Positions 1-7,108 of a DNA stretch of 64,000 nt are shown one piece after another (within the stretch, counting starts at the first letter, position 1; every line of letters begins with the position of its first letter). Both the position numbers and the translations under genes were made by a program. Under the pieces are notes generated by a model, which saw only the letters and a program-made list of their open reading frames with translations, was not told where the DNA came from and searched no databases. The DNA comes from Thermomonospora echinospora (GTDB lineage: Bacteria; Actinomycetota; Actinomycetes; Streptosporangiales; Streptosporangiaceae). The stretch covers positions 336,670 to 400,669 of the forward strand of contig NZ_FNVO01000006.1 of NCBI RefSeq assembly GCF_900108175.1, written 5' to 3'.

Positions 1-169
1 GGCATGGTCGCTTAACAACCCGTTCGCTCCGCCGGACCTCCCCTGGTGGATGCGCCGTATCAACAGCGTCCATTAGCAGTGGCAGCAGCGACAAGCCGCA
101 TCCACCACAGGCACGCCGCACGGTTCCGAAGCCTGTTTCAGGAGCCTTGCCCTCTGCGATCATTCCGGC

Positions 170-547
170 ATGAGCTACGACCTGGCGGTCTGGGAGGGCA
201 ACCCGCCCGCAGACGATCGGGAAGCCCTGTCGGTGCATCTGGCCTTGTTCGATGAGTACCTTGAGGCCGATATCGGCGAGTTGCTTCCAGGGAACCCCCT
301 CGTCAAGGAGTTCGTGACGGCGATGGCAGAACGCTGGCCCGACTCCCTCGGAGAGGACACCCCGTGGTCCGCTGGCGCTCCCGACGAAGGGTCGGCCGCC
401 GGCCCGATCGCCTACCTTGCGATCTCGTACAGCCGGGCCGAGGAGGTGGCGGCCTACGCGGAAAGCGTTGCCGCGGAACTTGGACTCATCTGTTTCGACA
501 TAAACCAAGGACGCCTGCGCACGTGTCCTCCAGCCTCCAGAAGGTGA
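170..547 (+). CDS. hypothetical protein, small acidic orphan
   Basis: A 125-residue acidic protein opening with MSYDLAVWEG. No signal peptide or membrane segment is visible. Proteins opening this way occur as short orphans in actinomycetes, often in accessory regions, and some resemble immunity-type proteins, but I cannot name a family with certainty. The start has no clear Shine-Dalgarno sequence. The last 20 residues turn basic (ending RTCPPASRR), unlike the acidic body, so the 3' end may be frameshifted or rearranged. The function is unknown. Confidence 0.55.
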   Translation: MSYDLAVWEGNPPADDREALSVHLALFDEYLEADIGELLPGNPLVKEFVTAMAERWPDSLGEDTPWSAGAPDEGSAAGPIAYLAISYSRAEEVAAYAESVAAELGLICFDINQGRLRTCPPASRR

Positions 548-741
548 GGGGCAGGCCCTGAGACCGGCTGATCGAGCGTGACTCTGGGGACTCCGCCGTC
601 CCCAGACCCCTGCGCGCCAGAGCACTCGTCCGCGCGCTTTCGTCTGTCACACCGTCTCACCGTTCGCGCGGACGAGCACTCTGGACCGACGCGCCTCCGT
701 CTGGCGCGTTGGTGAAGCGGTGGAGTGGCGATTGGCCTGAT

Positions 742-1488
742 TCACTCCCGCAGCAGGGATTCCGCCGTGGTGCGGACCTGCTCCACCTGGTCGGCGGTGA
801 GGCGTCGGACGTCCCAGATCAGTTCGGCCACGTCGGCTGCCACCGGGTTCTGCCGCGGTGCCACGTCGGGCAGTTCGATACCGGTCAGGGCGGCCATGTC
901 GTCGGCGGGGATGCCCAGCACGGTTGCGAAATCGGCCAGCAGGTCGGGGGTCAGTTCCTTGCGGCCGCCCCCCACCGCCCCGATCGTGGCCCCGGCCAGA
1001 TACCGGCCGGTCAGACAGAGCAGCACCATGGCGGATCCCGTCCATGCCAGACTGCGGTTGCGGAGCATGCGCACGAGCAAGGCGCCGAAGCCCGGCTGGT
1101 ACTGCTCCCATGCCGGCGGGGGTGGAACCGGCTGTGTGCGGTTCTGCTGCGGCAGTGAGCGAACGAGCTGACGCAACCGATGTACGTGCTCTGAGGGCAG
1201 GGACACGGCACGCTTCACCAGGGGCGGGACCAAGAGCCCGGCCTTCGCGTCCAAAGGGGCCAGATCGTCCGGCACCACCGCCCCTGCCATCACGAACAGG
1301 TCTGCGGTACGCAGCCCGAGCACGGGCGCGAGCCGTCGAAGCAGCGATGAGTCCGGCGCCGCACCGCCCATGACCGCTTGCAGTTCAGGCTCACCGGCCC
1401 CGACCAGCGGGGACAGGGCACCAACATCTAGATTCCGGTGGGCTGACAACCTCGCCAACAACACGCCAAAGCCCGGATGTTCCGTCAT
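742..1488 (-). CDS. XRE-like DNA-binding protein with two related HTH halves
   Basis: A 248-residue soluble protein. Residues about 5-65 (PGFGVLLARL and LGLRTADLFVMAG) look like a lambda-repressor-type helix-turn-helix. A second similar block lies around residues 130-200 (PGFGALLVRMLRNRSL, then VLGIPADDMAALTG), so the protein seems to be an internal duplication of one HTH unit. It ends in a charged helix. I chose the ATG at 1488 because the reading frame upstream loses protein-like composition and the duplication begins right after it. The likely role is a transcriptional regulator or an inactive paralogue; the target is unknown. The function is inferred from the fold-like pattern only. Confidence 0.6.
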   Translation of the reverse strand: MTEHPGFGVLLARLSAHRNLDVGALSPLVGAGEPELQAVMGGAAPDSSLLRRLAPVLGLRTADLFVMAGAVVPDDLAPLDAKAGLLVPPLVKRAVSLPSEHVHRLRQLVRSLPQQNRTQPVPPPPAWEQYQPGFGALLVRMLRNRSLAWTGSAMVLLCLTGRYLAGATIGAVGGGRKELTPDLLADFATVLGIPADDMAALTGIELPDVAPRQNPVAADVAELIWDVRRLTADQVEQVRTTAESLLRE

Positions 1489-1809
1489 CCCGCCCAGCCT
1501 AGTTCCGGTCGACGCGACACCACAGGGCTGGAAGGACCATCTCCCCCGAATCCGTGAGCGCTGGCAGCGGTGACGGCAGGACAGCCCGCCGCGGACGTTG
1601 CTCACCTTCAGGGCGGAACGAACTGGTAAGGATAAGGCCGGGAAGCCAAGCGGTTGCCGAAAGCAGGGACCGAAGGGGCCTTCGACCGCTGCGGGATATA
1701 CGCGGGATGGAAAACATTCGGGTCACACCCGGCAGAGGCGTTCGGGCAGATGAGAGCGCCGACGAGTGTGGAACGGGCGCTCGATTCCTAAACCGTTGCG
1801 CCGCCATGG
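1489..1809. other. intergenic, no gene seen
   Basis: No supported ORF in this stretch. It separates the XRE-like gene from the 3' end of the PIN toxin gene; both lie on the minus strand, so it probably holds the promoter of the XRE-like gene. It is slightly less GC-rich than the flanking genes. Confidence 0.4.
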
Positions 1810-2211
1810 TCAGGTGGTGATCAACGTCAGTCCTTCGTGGGTGGCGAAGTCTTCGAAGTCCTTGGCGTTCAGGGTGGCCAGCGGGAGGCCGTACGCCAAG
1901 GCGCAGGCGGCTATCCAGGAGTCGTTGGCCGGCCGGGGGCGGCCGCGGCGGATCGCGGCGGCGGAGATGTGGCCCCAGGTGATCGCGACGTCCTCCGTGT
2001 AGGGCAGGACGATCACGCCGTTCAGCCAGTGGCCGAGAGCCTCGCGGTTGCGGCGGCCCCACTGGCGCAGCTCGGCCCACTGGGTCAGTTCACCCAGGGT
2101 GATGAACGTGATGCAGGGCTGCTTGCCGATCAGGCGCGTCATCACCGGGGAGGGGACGCGGCGCTTGAGGCTCAGGGAGGCTACGTCGGTGTCGAGGACC
2201 ACACGATCCAT
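1810..2211 (-). CDS. vapC: PIN-domain toxin (VapC-like ribonuclease)
   Basis: A 133-residue single PIN domain. The N-terminal acidic site is in VVLDTDVASL, the central glutamate in TLGELTQW, and the late acidic residues in NDSWIAACAL and NAKDFEDF, giving the usual set of metal-binding carboxylates. VapC toxins are endoribonucleases that cut tRNA or rRNA when released from their antitoxin. The gene starts 6 bases after the stop of the small upstream gene, so the two form an antitoxin-toxin operon on the minus strand. The length is normal for the family. The specific RNA target cannot be told from sequence. Confidence 0.85.
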   Translation of the reverse strand: MDRVVLDTDVASLSLKRRVPSPVMTRLIGKQPCITFITLGELTQWAELRQWGRRNREALGHWLNGVIVLPYTEDVAITWGHISAAAIRRGRPRPANDSWIAACALAYGLPLATLNAKDFEDFATHEGLTLITT

Positions 2212-2217
2212 GGGTGA

Positions 2218-2424
2218 TCAGGCTAGGTCCGCTCGGCGCTCCGCCGCGACGTGTTCGAGGAAAGCGTCCAACTCCTCATCGGAGTCGAACACGCCGTCCT
2301 GGGCGAGATCATCGGCGGACTGGACCGGCCGGACGCTCTTGCGGCGCGCCAGTTCATCGAGCGACACCGAGCCGCCCAGCGGAGGCTCCGCCGCGTAGTC
2401 TGCGCTGCTCGTGGTCACCGTCAC
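2218..2424 (-). CDS. vapB: antitoxin partner of the PIN toxin
   Basis: A 68-residue acidic protein directly upstream of the PIN toxin. Its C-terminal half (DSDEELDAFLEHVAAERR) is a charged helix of the kind that wraps VapC toxins. The N-terminus lacks an obvious AbrB or ribbon-helix-helix signature, so the DNA-binding class is not clear. The start is GTG at 2424; a second GTG two codons inside is possible. Two 11-bp tandem repeats 10 bases upstream may be its autoregulatory operator. The call rests on gene order and size more than on sequence identity. Confidence 0.65.
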   Translation of the reverse strand: MTVTTSSADYAAEPPLGGSVSLDELARRKSVRPVQSADDLAQDGVFDSDEELDAFLEHVAAERRADLA

Positions 2425-2434
2425 CCCAGACTCT

Positions 2435-2456
2435 CTAAGGGCTGTCTAAGTGCTGT
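2435..2456 (-). promoter_or_regulatory. tandem 11-bp repeat upstream of antitoxin gene
   Basis: On the plus strand CTAAGGGCTGT is followed directly by CTAAGTGCTGT, two 11-bp units differing at one base. They end 10 bases before the GTG of the antitoxin. One helical turn per unit is the spacing expected for cooperative binding by the antitoxin-toxin complex. The operator role is inferred. Confidence 0.4.
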
Positions 2457-2480
2457 CCGACCAGTGTCTCATCCTGATGC

Positions 2481-2513
2481 CAGGTAGCGACAGATAAGGA
2501 CAGGTAGCGACAG
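2481..2513. repeat. direct repeat CAGGTAGCGACAG, two copies 20 bp apart
   Basis: CAGGTAGCGACAG occurs at 2481-2493 and 2501-2513, with a 7-base spacer (ATAAGGA). It lies upstream of the toxin-antitoxin operon in the gene-free stretch. It may be a regulatory or recombination-linked repeat; no function can be assigned. Confidence 0.5.
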
Positions 2514-2615
2514 GCACGCCCAGGACGAGTCCACGATCCAGGCACTGCGTCAGACTCAGAACCGCTCACAGGACCGCGCACCGCGTCGACCGGGTTGACC
2601 AAGATCCGGAGCATG

Positions 2616-2684
2616 CACGGAATGATCTTGCTGGTGGACGCGCGCTGGCGAGCGATCGCGGCAGGTCAAGCTGTACGGGGCCTG
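2616..2684. repeat. diverged repeat, copy 1 of 3
   Basis: Starts CACGGAATGATCTTGCTGG and ends GGGGCCTG. It resembles copies at 2834-2907 and 6156-6234. This copy runs directly into the tRNA-Arg 3' fragment. It is the most diverged of the three in the middle. No ORF is convincing across it. Confidence 0.4.
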
Positions 2685-2694
2685 GTGGTTCACG

Positions 2695-2744
2695 GTCGGA
2701 CTTCTAATCCGACGGTCGCAGGTTCGAATCCTGCCGGGCGCGCC
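2695..2744 (+). tRNA. tRNA-Arg(TCT) 3' half, probable attachment-site remnant
   Basis: The sequence carries a perfect anticodon arm (TCGGA CTTCTAA TCCGA, anticodon TCT), variable loop, T arm (GCAGG TTCGAAT CCTGC) and the 3' acceptor strand CGGGCGC with discriminator and CC. The matching 5' acceptor GCGCCCG and a D arm are absent upstream; the bases there belong to a repeat copy instead. A 3' half from the anticodon stem onward is the classic footprint of integration by a tyrosine recombinase at a tRNA gene. I read it as an attL/attR scar rather than a working tRNA. No integrase gene is in the window. Confidence 0.6.
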
Positions 2745-2833
2745 TTCCTCACCAGGAAAACCCCTACGACCAGGGGAACGCGCTTTCTCCGCTGATCGCC
2801 CAGGTGCAGCCGCAGACCGCCGTCAGCAGCGCC

Positions 2834-2907
2834 CACGGAACGATCTTGGTGGTGTTCACGCGGGTCAGCACGGGCAGCAGAGAGGTCCTGAACGATTCCG
2901 GGGCCTG
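2834..2907. repeat. diverged repeat, copy 2 of 3
   Basis: Runs from CACGGAACGATCTTGGTGG to TTCCGGGGCCTG. It matches copy 3 (6156-6234) along most of its length, including the GGTCAGC block and the closing hairpin half, where copy 3 has a perfect palindrome and this one has a mismatched version. Confidence 0.45.
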
Positions 2908-3251
2908 TACGCGGGGTCGTCATCACGCCGCCGATGCGCCCTCAACACGTTGGTCTGCGGCCTCGCGTTCCCCGTCGGTGCACCACCCGGCGCACCACAG
3001 ACACAAGACCGCCTATCGAGAAGTCTCCACGCTTTGAGGGGATTGCCATACCCTCATCCTAGAAAATCAGCAGAGACGACTCAGAGCCGAGCATATCTAG
3101 GAACACGAGTGCGCAATCATGTGCGAAGCAACGAGACCCAATGAGCACGGAATCCCCTGACCACAAGTCGGATGGCTGCATTGGCGCAGGCCATGTCGCA
3201 TGTTTCCAAAAAACCCAGCCTGTAGGCCGGTTTGTCTGCTACAAAATAGGC
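2908..3251. other. gene-free stretch after repeat copy 2
   Basis: No ORF with coding character is visible. Base composition is lower in GC than the rest of the window, as expected for decayed accessory DNA. The 3' end should carry the promoter of the zinc-ribbon gene at 3252. Confidence 0.35.
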
Positions 3252-3737
3252 ATGACCATCTTCTTCTGCGCCAAGTGCGGGGCCGCGCTCACACAGGAGC
3301 TTGAGGCACTGCCAAGTGTTCCTGAGATCGAGGATCTCAATAACAGACGAGATCCCAAGACTCGACGGGCACCGTCCACGGTTCCGCTCGGCTACTATGC
3401 GATCGAGACGGAACCATGGGGTGCGCCCTACGTCCCAGCGCAGGGACAGAAGAAACCCAAGCCCGCACAGCCACGCGGTCCAGTCATGATCATCGGTGGC
3501 ACATTTGTGATCTCCGCCGGAGTGACCAACAGCGTGGTGGTAAATCCGGATGACGCGCCGCACCTCCGGCCATTGACCGACGGGGCCAACAGCCTCGGTT
3601 GCTGTGGACCCTCAGGCGAATACGGACTCAATCGCGCCTGTCCTTGCGGTGCACCCATCGCCACCCTAACCGCGGATTGCATGGGCCCATACGAGCTCCA
3701 CCTAGATCCCGTACGGGCATACGCCTTCGATCAGTGA
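3252..3737 (+). CDS. zinc-ribbon hypothetical protein
   Basis: A 161-residue protein starting MTIFFCAKCGAALT. It has an N-terminal CxxC (CAKCG), a late CC pair (LGCCGP) and a CxC (ACPCGAP), enough to build one or two zinc-binding knuckles. The middle (GGTFVISAGVTNSVVVNPDD) looks like beta strands. Similar C-rich proteins are recurrent orphans in Streptomyces-like genomes and have no known function. I start at the ATG at 3252 because the CxxC follows at once and the frame upstream has no protein character, although the ribosome site is weak. Confidence 0.7.
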   Translation: MTIFFCAKCGAALTQELEALPSVPEIEDLNNRRDPKTRRAPSTVPLGYYAIETEPWGAPYVPAQGQKKPKPAQPRGPVMIIGGTFVISAGVTNSVVVNPDDAPHLRPLTDGANSLGCCGPSGEYGLNRACPCGAPIATLTADCMGPYELHLDPVRAYAFDQ

Positions 3738-4038
3738 ATCCAGCCCCGTGGTCGACCATGCCCGGCCTCAGCTCACGTGTCACGCACATGAGCTTGCGCT
3801 CATGCGCGAGACGTCAGAAGCGTTGAGGGCCGGAACTCCCGGCCAGGAGATGCCCCGCCCCTCGTGCAGTCCTAACGGGTGGACCATCGCACCGCAGCGC
3901 GGAAGACTCGCCATGAAGCCGGGGGTAAGCAGCTAGCCCGACACGTTGCCGAATTGGGCTGTTTGGGATCAAGGTGGCGGCGCAAGCGCCGCCTCTACGG
4001 TCGCCGGTGGCGGTCAGGCGTGGGCACCTTCGGTCAGT
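3738..4038. other. intergenic with one strong stem-loop
   Basis: No gene is supported. A perfect stem GGCGGCGC/GCGCCGCC with an AA loop lies at 3976-3993. It may end transcription of the zinc-ribbon gene, although no T-run follows. Confidence 0.35.
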
Positions 4039-4205
4039 TACAGGGCGCCGCCTCGGTTTCCCACCCAGGCCAGCGCAAGGTGTCGTAGAACTGCGTCAGC
4101 GAACCGGTGAGCACGGCGTACGGCCAGTCGGCGTACCCCTGCTCCAAGTCCAGCCAGTCGAGATCATACGGGCCGAAGCAGTGGACGGTCGGTGGCGCTC
4201 CCGGA
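4039..4205 (-). pseudogene. C-terminal remnant of a DUF2625-like gene
   Basis: Reading the minus strand gives a stretch containing GPYDLDWLDLEQGYADW and then FYDTLRWPGWETE before a stop near 4039. The ending FYxxLRWPGWE matches my memory of the C-terminus of DUF2625-family proteins. No start codon or N-terminal part is found; the frame upstream runs into the membrane-protein gene that ends at 4238. I therefore read it as a decayed 3' fragment. The family assignment is from memory of the motif. Confidence 0.5.
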
Positions 4206-4237
4206 CTGGTCGACGCCCAGGTCGCCGATGACGGATG

Positions 4238-4783
4238 TCAGCTTGTTCTCGGGGCGAGGTCGATGTACTCCCCGTCAAGGTGAGGTGCAGCGATGTCCTG
4301 ACGCGCATACAGTCGCACGAGCGCCTGCCCGTCCCACAGCACCAGGCAGGGAAGACGCTCCGCCGTGGTCAGCCGGGCAATATCGGTCGAGGGGACCACA
4401 CCCCAATACCATCGCGCAGGATCGATTCGATCCGGAAGTTCCAACTCCAACTCCATGTGCATGATGAGGTTCTTTTTGCGGGCGCCCGGGCCGGGGTCCC
4501 GGTAATTGACGACACGAGCCGCCCCGCGGATTCCCTGCTCGGCGAAACGTCGGTCGAATTGCGCCTGAACATTCTTGGCCTCACGACCGAACAGCGTGAA
4601 CCCCACGAAAGAGAACACCAAGGTGGCAATGATTCCTACTTGGAGGGCAAGCCAGCCCGTCCCACCTGAGATCACATCGGTGAATCTGGCCAGCACCACG
4701 GCGCCAATTCCGCCGAGAAACGACACGATGGCCGCCATAACAGCACCAAGGAGGGGTATGCGCAGACTTTTCCCTTGCATCAT
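4238..4783 (-). CDS. small membrane protein, two TM segments plus cytoplasmic domain
   Basis: A 181-residue protein. Two hydrophobic helices occupy residues about 9-35 (LLGAVMAAIVSFLGGIGAVV) and 45-70 (LALQVGIIATLVFSFVGFTL). A soluble tail of about 110 residues follows (WYWGVVPSTDIA and LVLWDGQALVRLY). No catalytic motif is recognised. Two adjacent ATG codons at 4783 and 4780 follow a partial AGGGG; the longer upstream frame is not protein-like. The 3' end abuts the DUF2625-like remnant. The family is unknown; similar two-TM proteins exist as orphans in actinomycete islands. Confidence 0.65.
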   Translation of the reverse strand: MMQGKSLRIPLLGAVMAAIVSFLGGIGAVVLARFTDVISGGTGWLALQVGIIATLVFSFVGFTLFGREAKNVQAQFDRRFAEQGIRGAARVVNYRDPGPGARKKNLIMHMELELELPDRIDPARWYWGVVPSTDIARLTTAERLPCLVLWDGQALVRLYARQDIAAPHLDGEYIDLAPRTS

Positions 4784-5064
4784 GCCCCTAGAGGCTACCA
4801 GGGGATCCAGTTTCCACCTAGCCGTGCTGTGCCGCCAAAATGGGGGCGTGCGGCACGGGATCGTGTTCACGTTCCCTTCCGGGGTGGCCTGGCGGGACGG
4901 TCCGGGCCGGGCGTGCGCCCTGGGACCAGTCCCGGTCCGGCCGCCCGGCTCCGCCGGCCGGAGCGTGCGGCGTGGACGCCGGCCGCCGGGCGGTGAACCG
5001 TCGAGCCGTGTCCCCTCCACGACCGGCCTGATCAGACTGTTCTCGGTGAGGGGCGTCGCTGGGC

Positions 5065-5409
5065 TCAGTCGCGCTCTGGAGGCCATCGACGGACGTGTTC
5101 CAGCGCCAGCTCACGACATGTCGGGCAGGACTTCTCCCGGTCGGTATAGAAGGGATGCCGGTAGATTTCGACCTTCTCACCAGGCAGGCCGCAGAGCGTG
5201 CCCTCATAGGTGGCGGCGTGCTCGATCTCCGACCGGCGAGTCGAGCCGGCAGCCCAACGCCCGACGAGTGGGCCGAAGAGGCGGCGGCGGGGAGCCTCAC
5301 CGGCTCGCTTGGTGTAGGTCACGTCGCAAGCCGGGCAACGAAGCCGCCGGGTGCGGCGGTCGACATGGCCACGCGGAACCAGGTCACCACCACAGAACTC
5401 GCAGCGCAT
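5065..5409 (-). CDS. zinc-finger hypothetical protein
   Basis: A 114-residue protein. The N-terminus MRCEFCGGDLV followed by RLRCPACDVTYTKR forms a CxxC-x(~20)-CxxC zinc ribbon. A third CxxC (SCPTCREL) sits near the C-terminus. The middle is basic. It could bind nucleic acid or be a structural zinc protein. It lies 281 bases upstream of the membrane-protein gene on the same strand. No family is recognised beyond the zinc-ribbon pattern. Confidence 0.6.
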   Translation of the reverse strand: MRCEFCGGDLVPRGHVDRRTRRLRCPACDVTYTKRAGEAPRRRLFGPLVGRWAAGSTRRSEIEHAATYEGTLCGLPGEKVEIYRHPFYTDREKSCPTCRELALEHVRRWPPERD

Positions 5410-5511
5410 ACAGCCAGGGTGACAGGAACATCCGATGCACGCTCACCTTGCCCCTGCCGACCGCGAACGCCGTGGGCTACTGGCGTCCGGCCAGACGGCA
5501 GTTGATCCCTA

Positions 5512-5952
5512 TCACGATATGTTGCGGGAGTTGTAGCCCTGCATATGCGGCAGCCGTTCGGGTGAGGCCGGACCGAACTCATCGATGTTCCAAGCGATGA
5601 TCCGGCGCGGATGGATGCGGAGCGTCTCGTTGTCGAACACCGGCATCAGCGGCGGGTCGAGGGGCACGATCTCAACTCGTCCGCGAATCTCAATGCCGCA
5701 CCCCCTCTGGCCGATCGGGTTGGGCTCGTCGGACTCACCGTCCACGATGAAGGAGACCCGTGGGTCAGCCTGGACGTTGCGGAACTTCTGGCTACGGGTC
5801 AACGCAGGGCCGCCGATGTCGAGGGTTCCAGCGTCAGCGTTGACCCAGAAGGCCACAGGATGAATCTGTGGTGCTCCATCCGGCCCGATGGTCGCCAAGC
5901 GACCCAACGGATGTTCGACCAGATACGTGAGCTCAGCCTCAGTGAAGGTCAT
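5512..5952 (-). CDS. PPOX-class F420- or flavin-dependent oxidoreductase
   Basis: A 146-residue split-barrel protein of the pyridoxamine-5'-phosphate-oxidase-like superfamily. Typical blocks are GRLATIGPDGAPQIHPV near residue 20, a SQKFRNVQADPRVSFIVDG strand pair and the GIEIRGRVEIV strand. Many actinobacterial members with this layout use F420 and reduce unsaturated or aromatic substrates; cofactor and substrate cannot be decided here. I use the ATG at 5952; a start at 5979 would cross the operator-like repeat. The promoter upstream is well formed and suggests a near-leaderless transcript. Confidence 0.85.
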   Translation of the reverse strand: MTFTEAELTYLVEHPLGRLATIGPDGAPQIHPVAFWVNADAGTLDIGGPALTRSQKFRNVQADPRVSFIVDGESDEPNPIGQRGCGIEIRGRVEIVPLDPPLMPVFDNETLRIHPRRIIAWNIDEFGPASPERLPHMQGYNSRNIS

Positions 5953-5961
5953 GCCACCAGC

Positions 5962-5989
5962 CTGATACCTCAACCTCAATTGAGGTCAA
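5962..5989 (-). promoter_or_regulatory. promoter with inverted-repeat operator for the PPOX gene
   Basis: On the minus strand TTGACC (5989-5984) and TATCAG (5967-5962) sit 16 bp apart. The spacer carries ACCTCAA-N6-TTGAGGT (5967-5986), which also contains the perfect 14-bp palindrome ACCTCAATTGAGGT at 5973-5986. CCTCAA/TTGAGG arms are typical of MerR/SoxR-type operators. The predicted transcript start falls a few bases from the ATG. Binding by a MerR-type factor is inferred; the MerR gene at 7102-7860 is one candidate. Confidence 0.5.
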
Positions 5990-6155
5990 GCCTCATTCCA
6001 GTACAGCCAGACGCATGGGCCCACCCGGAACTCGGTCAGGTCTGGTACGTCGTGAGGCTGACGGCAATGACGGCAACAGGAACGACACCCCTCGCGCACT
6101 AACGGCCTTGAGCCGCAGGACATCCCGAAAGGGGACTCTGATCACCTTGAATGGG

Positions 6156-6234
6156 AACAAACTGATGATCTTGCTGGCGTTCGTGCAGGTCAGCGCCGGG
6201 AGGCAGACAGGCCCCGGAACGGTTCCGGGGCCTG
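6156..6234. repeat. diverged repeat, copy 3 of 3, ending in a terminator
   Basis: Shares GATCTTG(C/G)TGG, GGTCAGC and TTCCGGGGCCTG with copies at 2616 and 2834. Here the closing part is a perfect hairpin. The three copies bracket most of the accessory region, so they may be remnants of duplicated element ends or of duplicated intergenic DNA. Confidence 0.45.
6208..6234. terminator. perfect 13-bp palindromic hairpin
   Basis: CAGGCCCCGGAAC, one central G, then GTTCCGGGGCCTG. It lies 17 bases past the stop of the minus-strand membrane-protein gene, the normal place for its terminator. No T-run is evident, which is common in high-GC actinomycetes. Confidence 0.6.
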
Positions 6235-6250
6235 ATAGAACGTGTTTCAG

Positions 6251-7108
6251 TCAACCGTCCCCCACGGTGCCGGGGGCGGGCTCATGGCGGGGGCGCAGTG
6301 CGTTCACCGCGGGCGCGGCGTCGTCGGCGAAGAAGCGGATCGTGCGGACCTGGGCACGGCGGCCGAAGGGGCGTACGGCGGTGACCGGTTCGGTCAGTTC
6401 GATGACCAGGTTGGTCTGGGAGGCCACTGCCACGGTGAGCCGGTCGCCGTCCACCTTCACCATGCCGCTCTCGTCGTAGCTGCGGACGTGCCGTACCTCG
6501 GCGATCAGCTCGCGGGGGACGTGCAGGTCGAAGAACGCGCCGTAGCGGATGCGCACCCCGTCGGTGGAGACGACGTGGGGCCGGGTGATGCAGGCCGCGA
6601 CGACCGCCAGCACGGCCAGGATCGTGTAGGCGTCGATCACGAAGACCACGGCGCGCAGGCCGGCAGGTACGCCGAGCGCCCGCAGCACGATCTCCACGCC
6701 CACCAGTTCCACGACCATCGCGAACAGGAACATCAGCATCGTGGAGGTCTGCGCGCGGGAGTAGGAGACGGCGACGGCGCCGGGCGGCACGCCGTGGCGG
6801 CGGCGGGCGACCCACAGCGCGAGGCTGACCATGCCCTTGGAGTCGAAGCCCACGATCCGCCGCACCTGTTCGGGGACCAGCCGTTCCCAGGCGCCGCGCA
6901 ACGCCGCCCGGCGGTCCGCGCCCGCCCGGCGTTCGGCCCGGAACAGCCGGTATCCGGCCGCCGCCTCCAGCACGAGCACGGCCAGGACACCGACCTCGAC
7001 CGCCACGACCACCGGGTGGGGCAGGGGGACCCCGGACACGAGCAGGACCGCGAGCACCAGCTCCGCGGGCACCATGGCGAACAGCGCGGCACGCGCGACC
7101 CTCAACAT
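6251..7108 (-). CDS. membrane protein coupled to the MerR regulator
   Basis: A 285-residue integral membrane protein. Hydrophobic helices lie near residues 5-30 (ALFAMVPAELVLAVLLV), 34-55 (VVVAVEVGVLAVLVLEAA), about 125-150 (MLMFLFAMVVELVGVEIVL) and 160-180 (VVFVIDAYTILAVLAVVAACI). A soluble C-terminal domain of about 90 residues follows (YGAFFDLHVPRELIAEVRHV). The ATG at 7108 has a strong GGAGAGGG and overlaps the last codons of the MerR gene, so translation is coupled. No family name is certain. The context suggests a regulator-controlled stress or envelope protein. Confidence 0.75.
   Translation of the reverse strand: MLRVARAALFAMVPAELVLAVLLVSGVPLPHPVVVAVEVGVLAVLVLEAAAGYRLFRAERRAGADRRAALRGAWERLVPEQVRRIVGFDSKGMVSLALWVARRRHGVPPGAVAVSYSRAQTSTMLMFLFAMVVELVGVEIVLRALGVPAGLRAVVFVIDAYTILAVLAVVAACITRPHVVSTDGVRIRYGAFFDLHVPRELIAEVRHVRSYDESGMVKVDGDRLTVAVASQTNLVIELTEPVTAVRPFGRRAQVRTIRFFADDAAPAVNALRPRHEPAPGTVGDG

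Noticed and set aside
2640..2744. Complete tRNA-Arg gene
   Set aside because: The 5' acceptor strand and D arm needed to pair with the clear 3' half are absent, so only a 3' fragment is supported.
2690..2926. 78-residue minus-strand ORF containing GFEPATVGLEVRP
   Set aside because: This peptide is the usual chance translation of a tRNA 3' half read backwards, not a gene.
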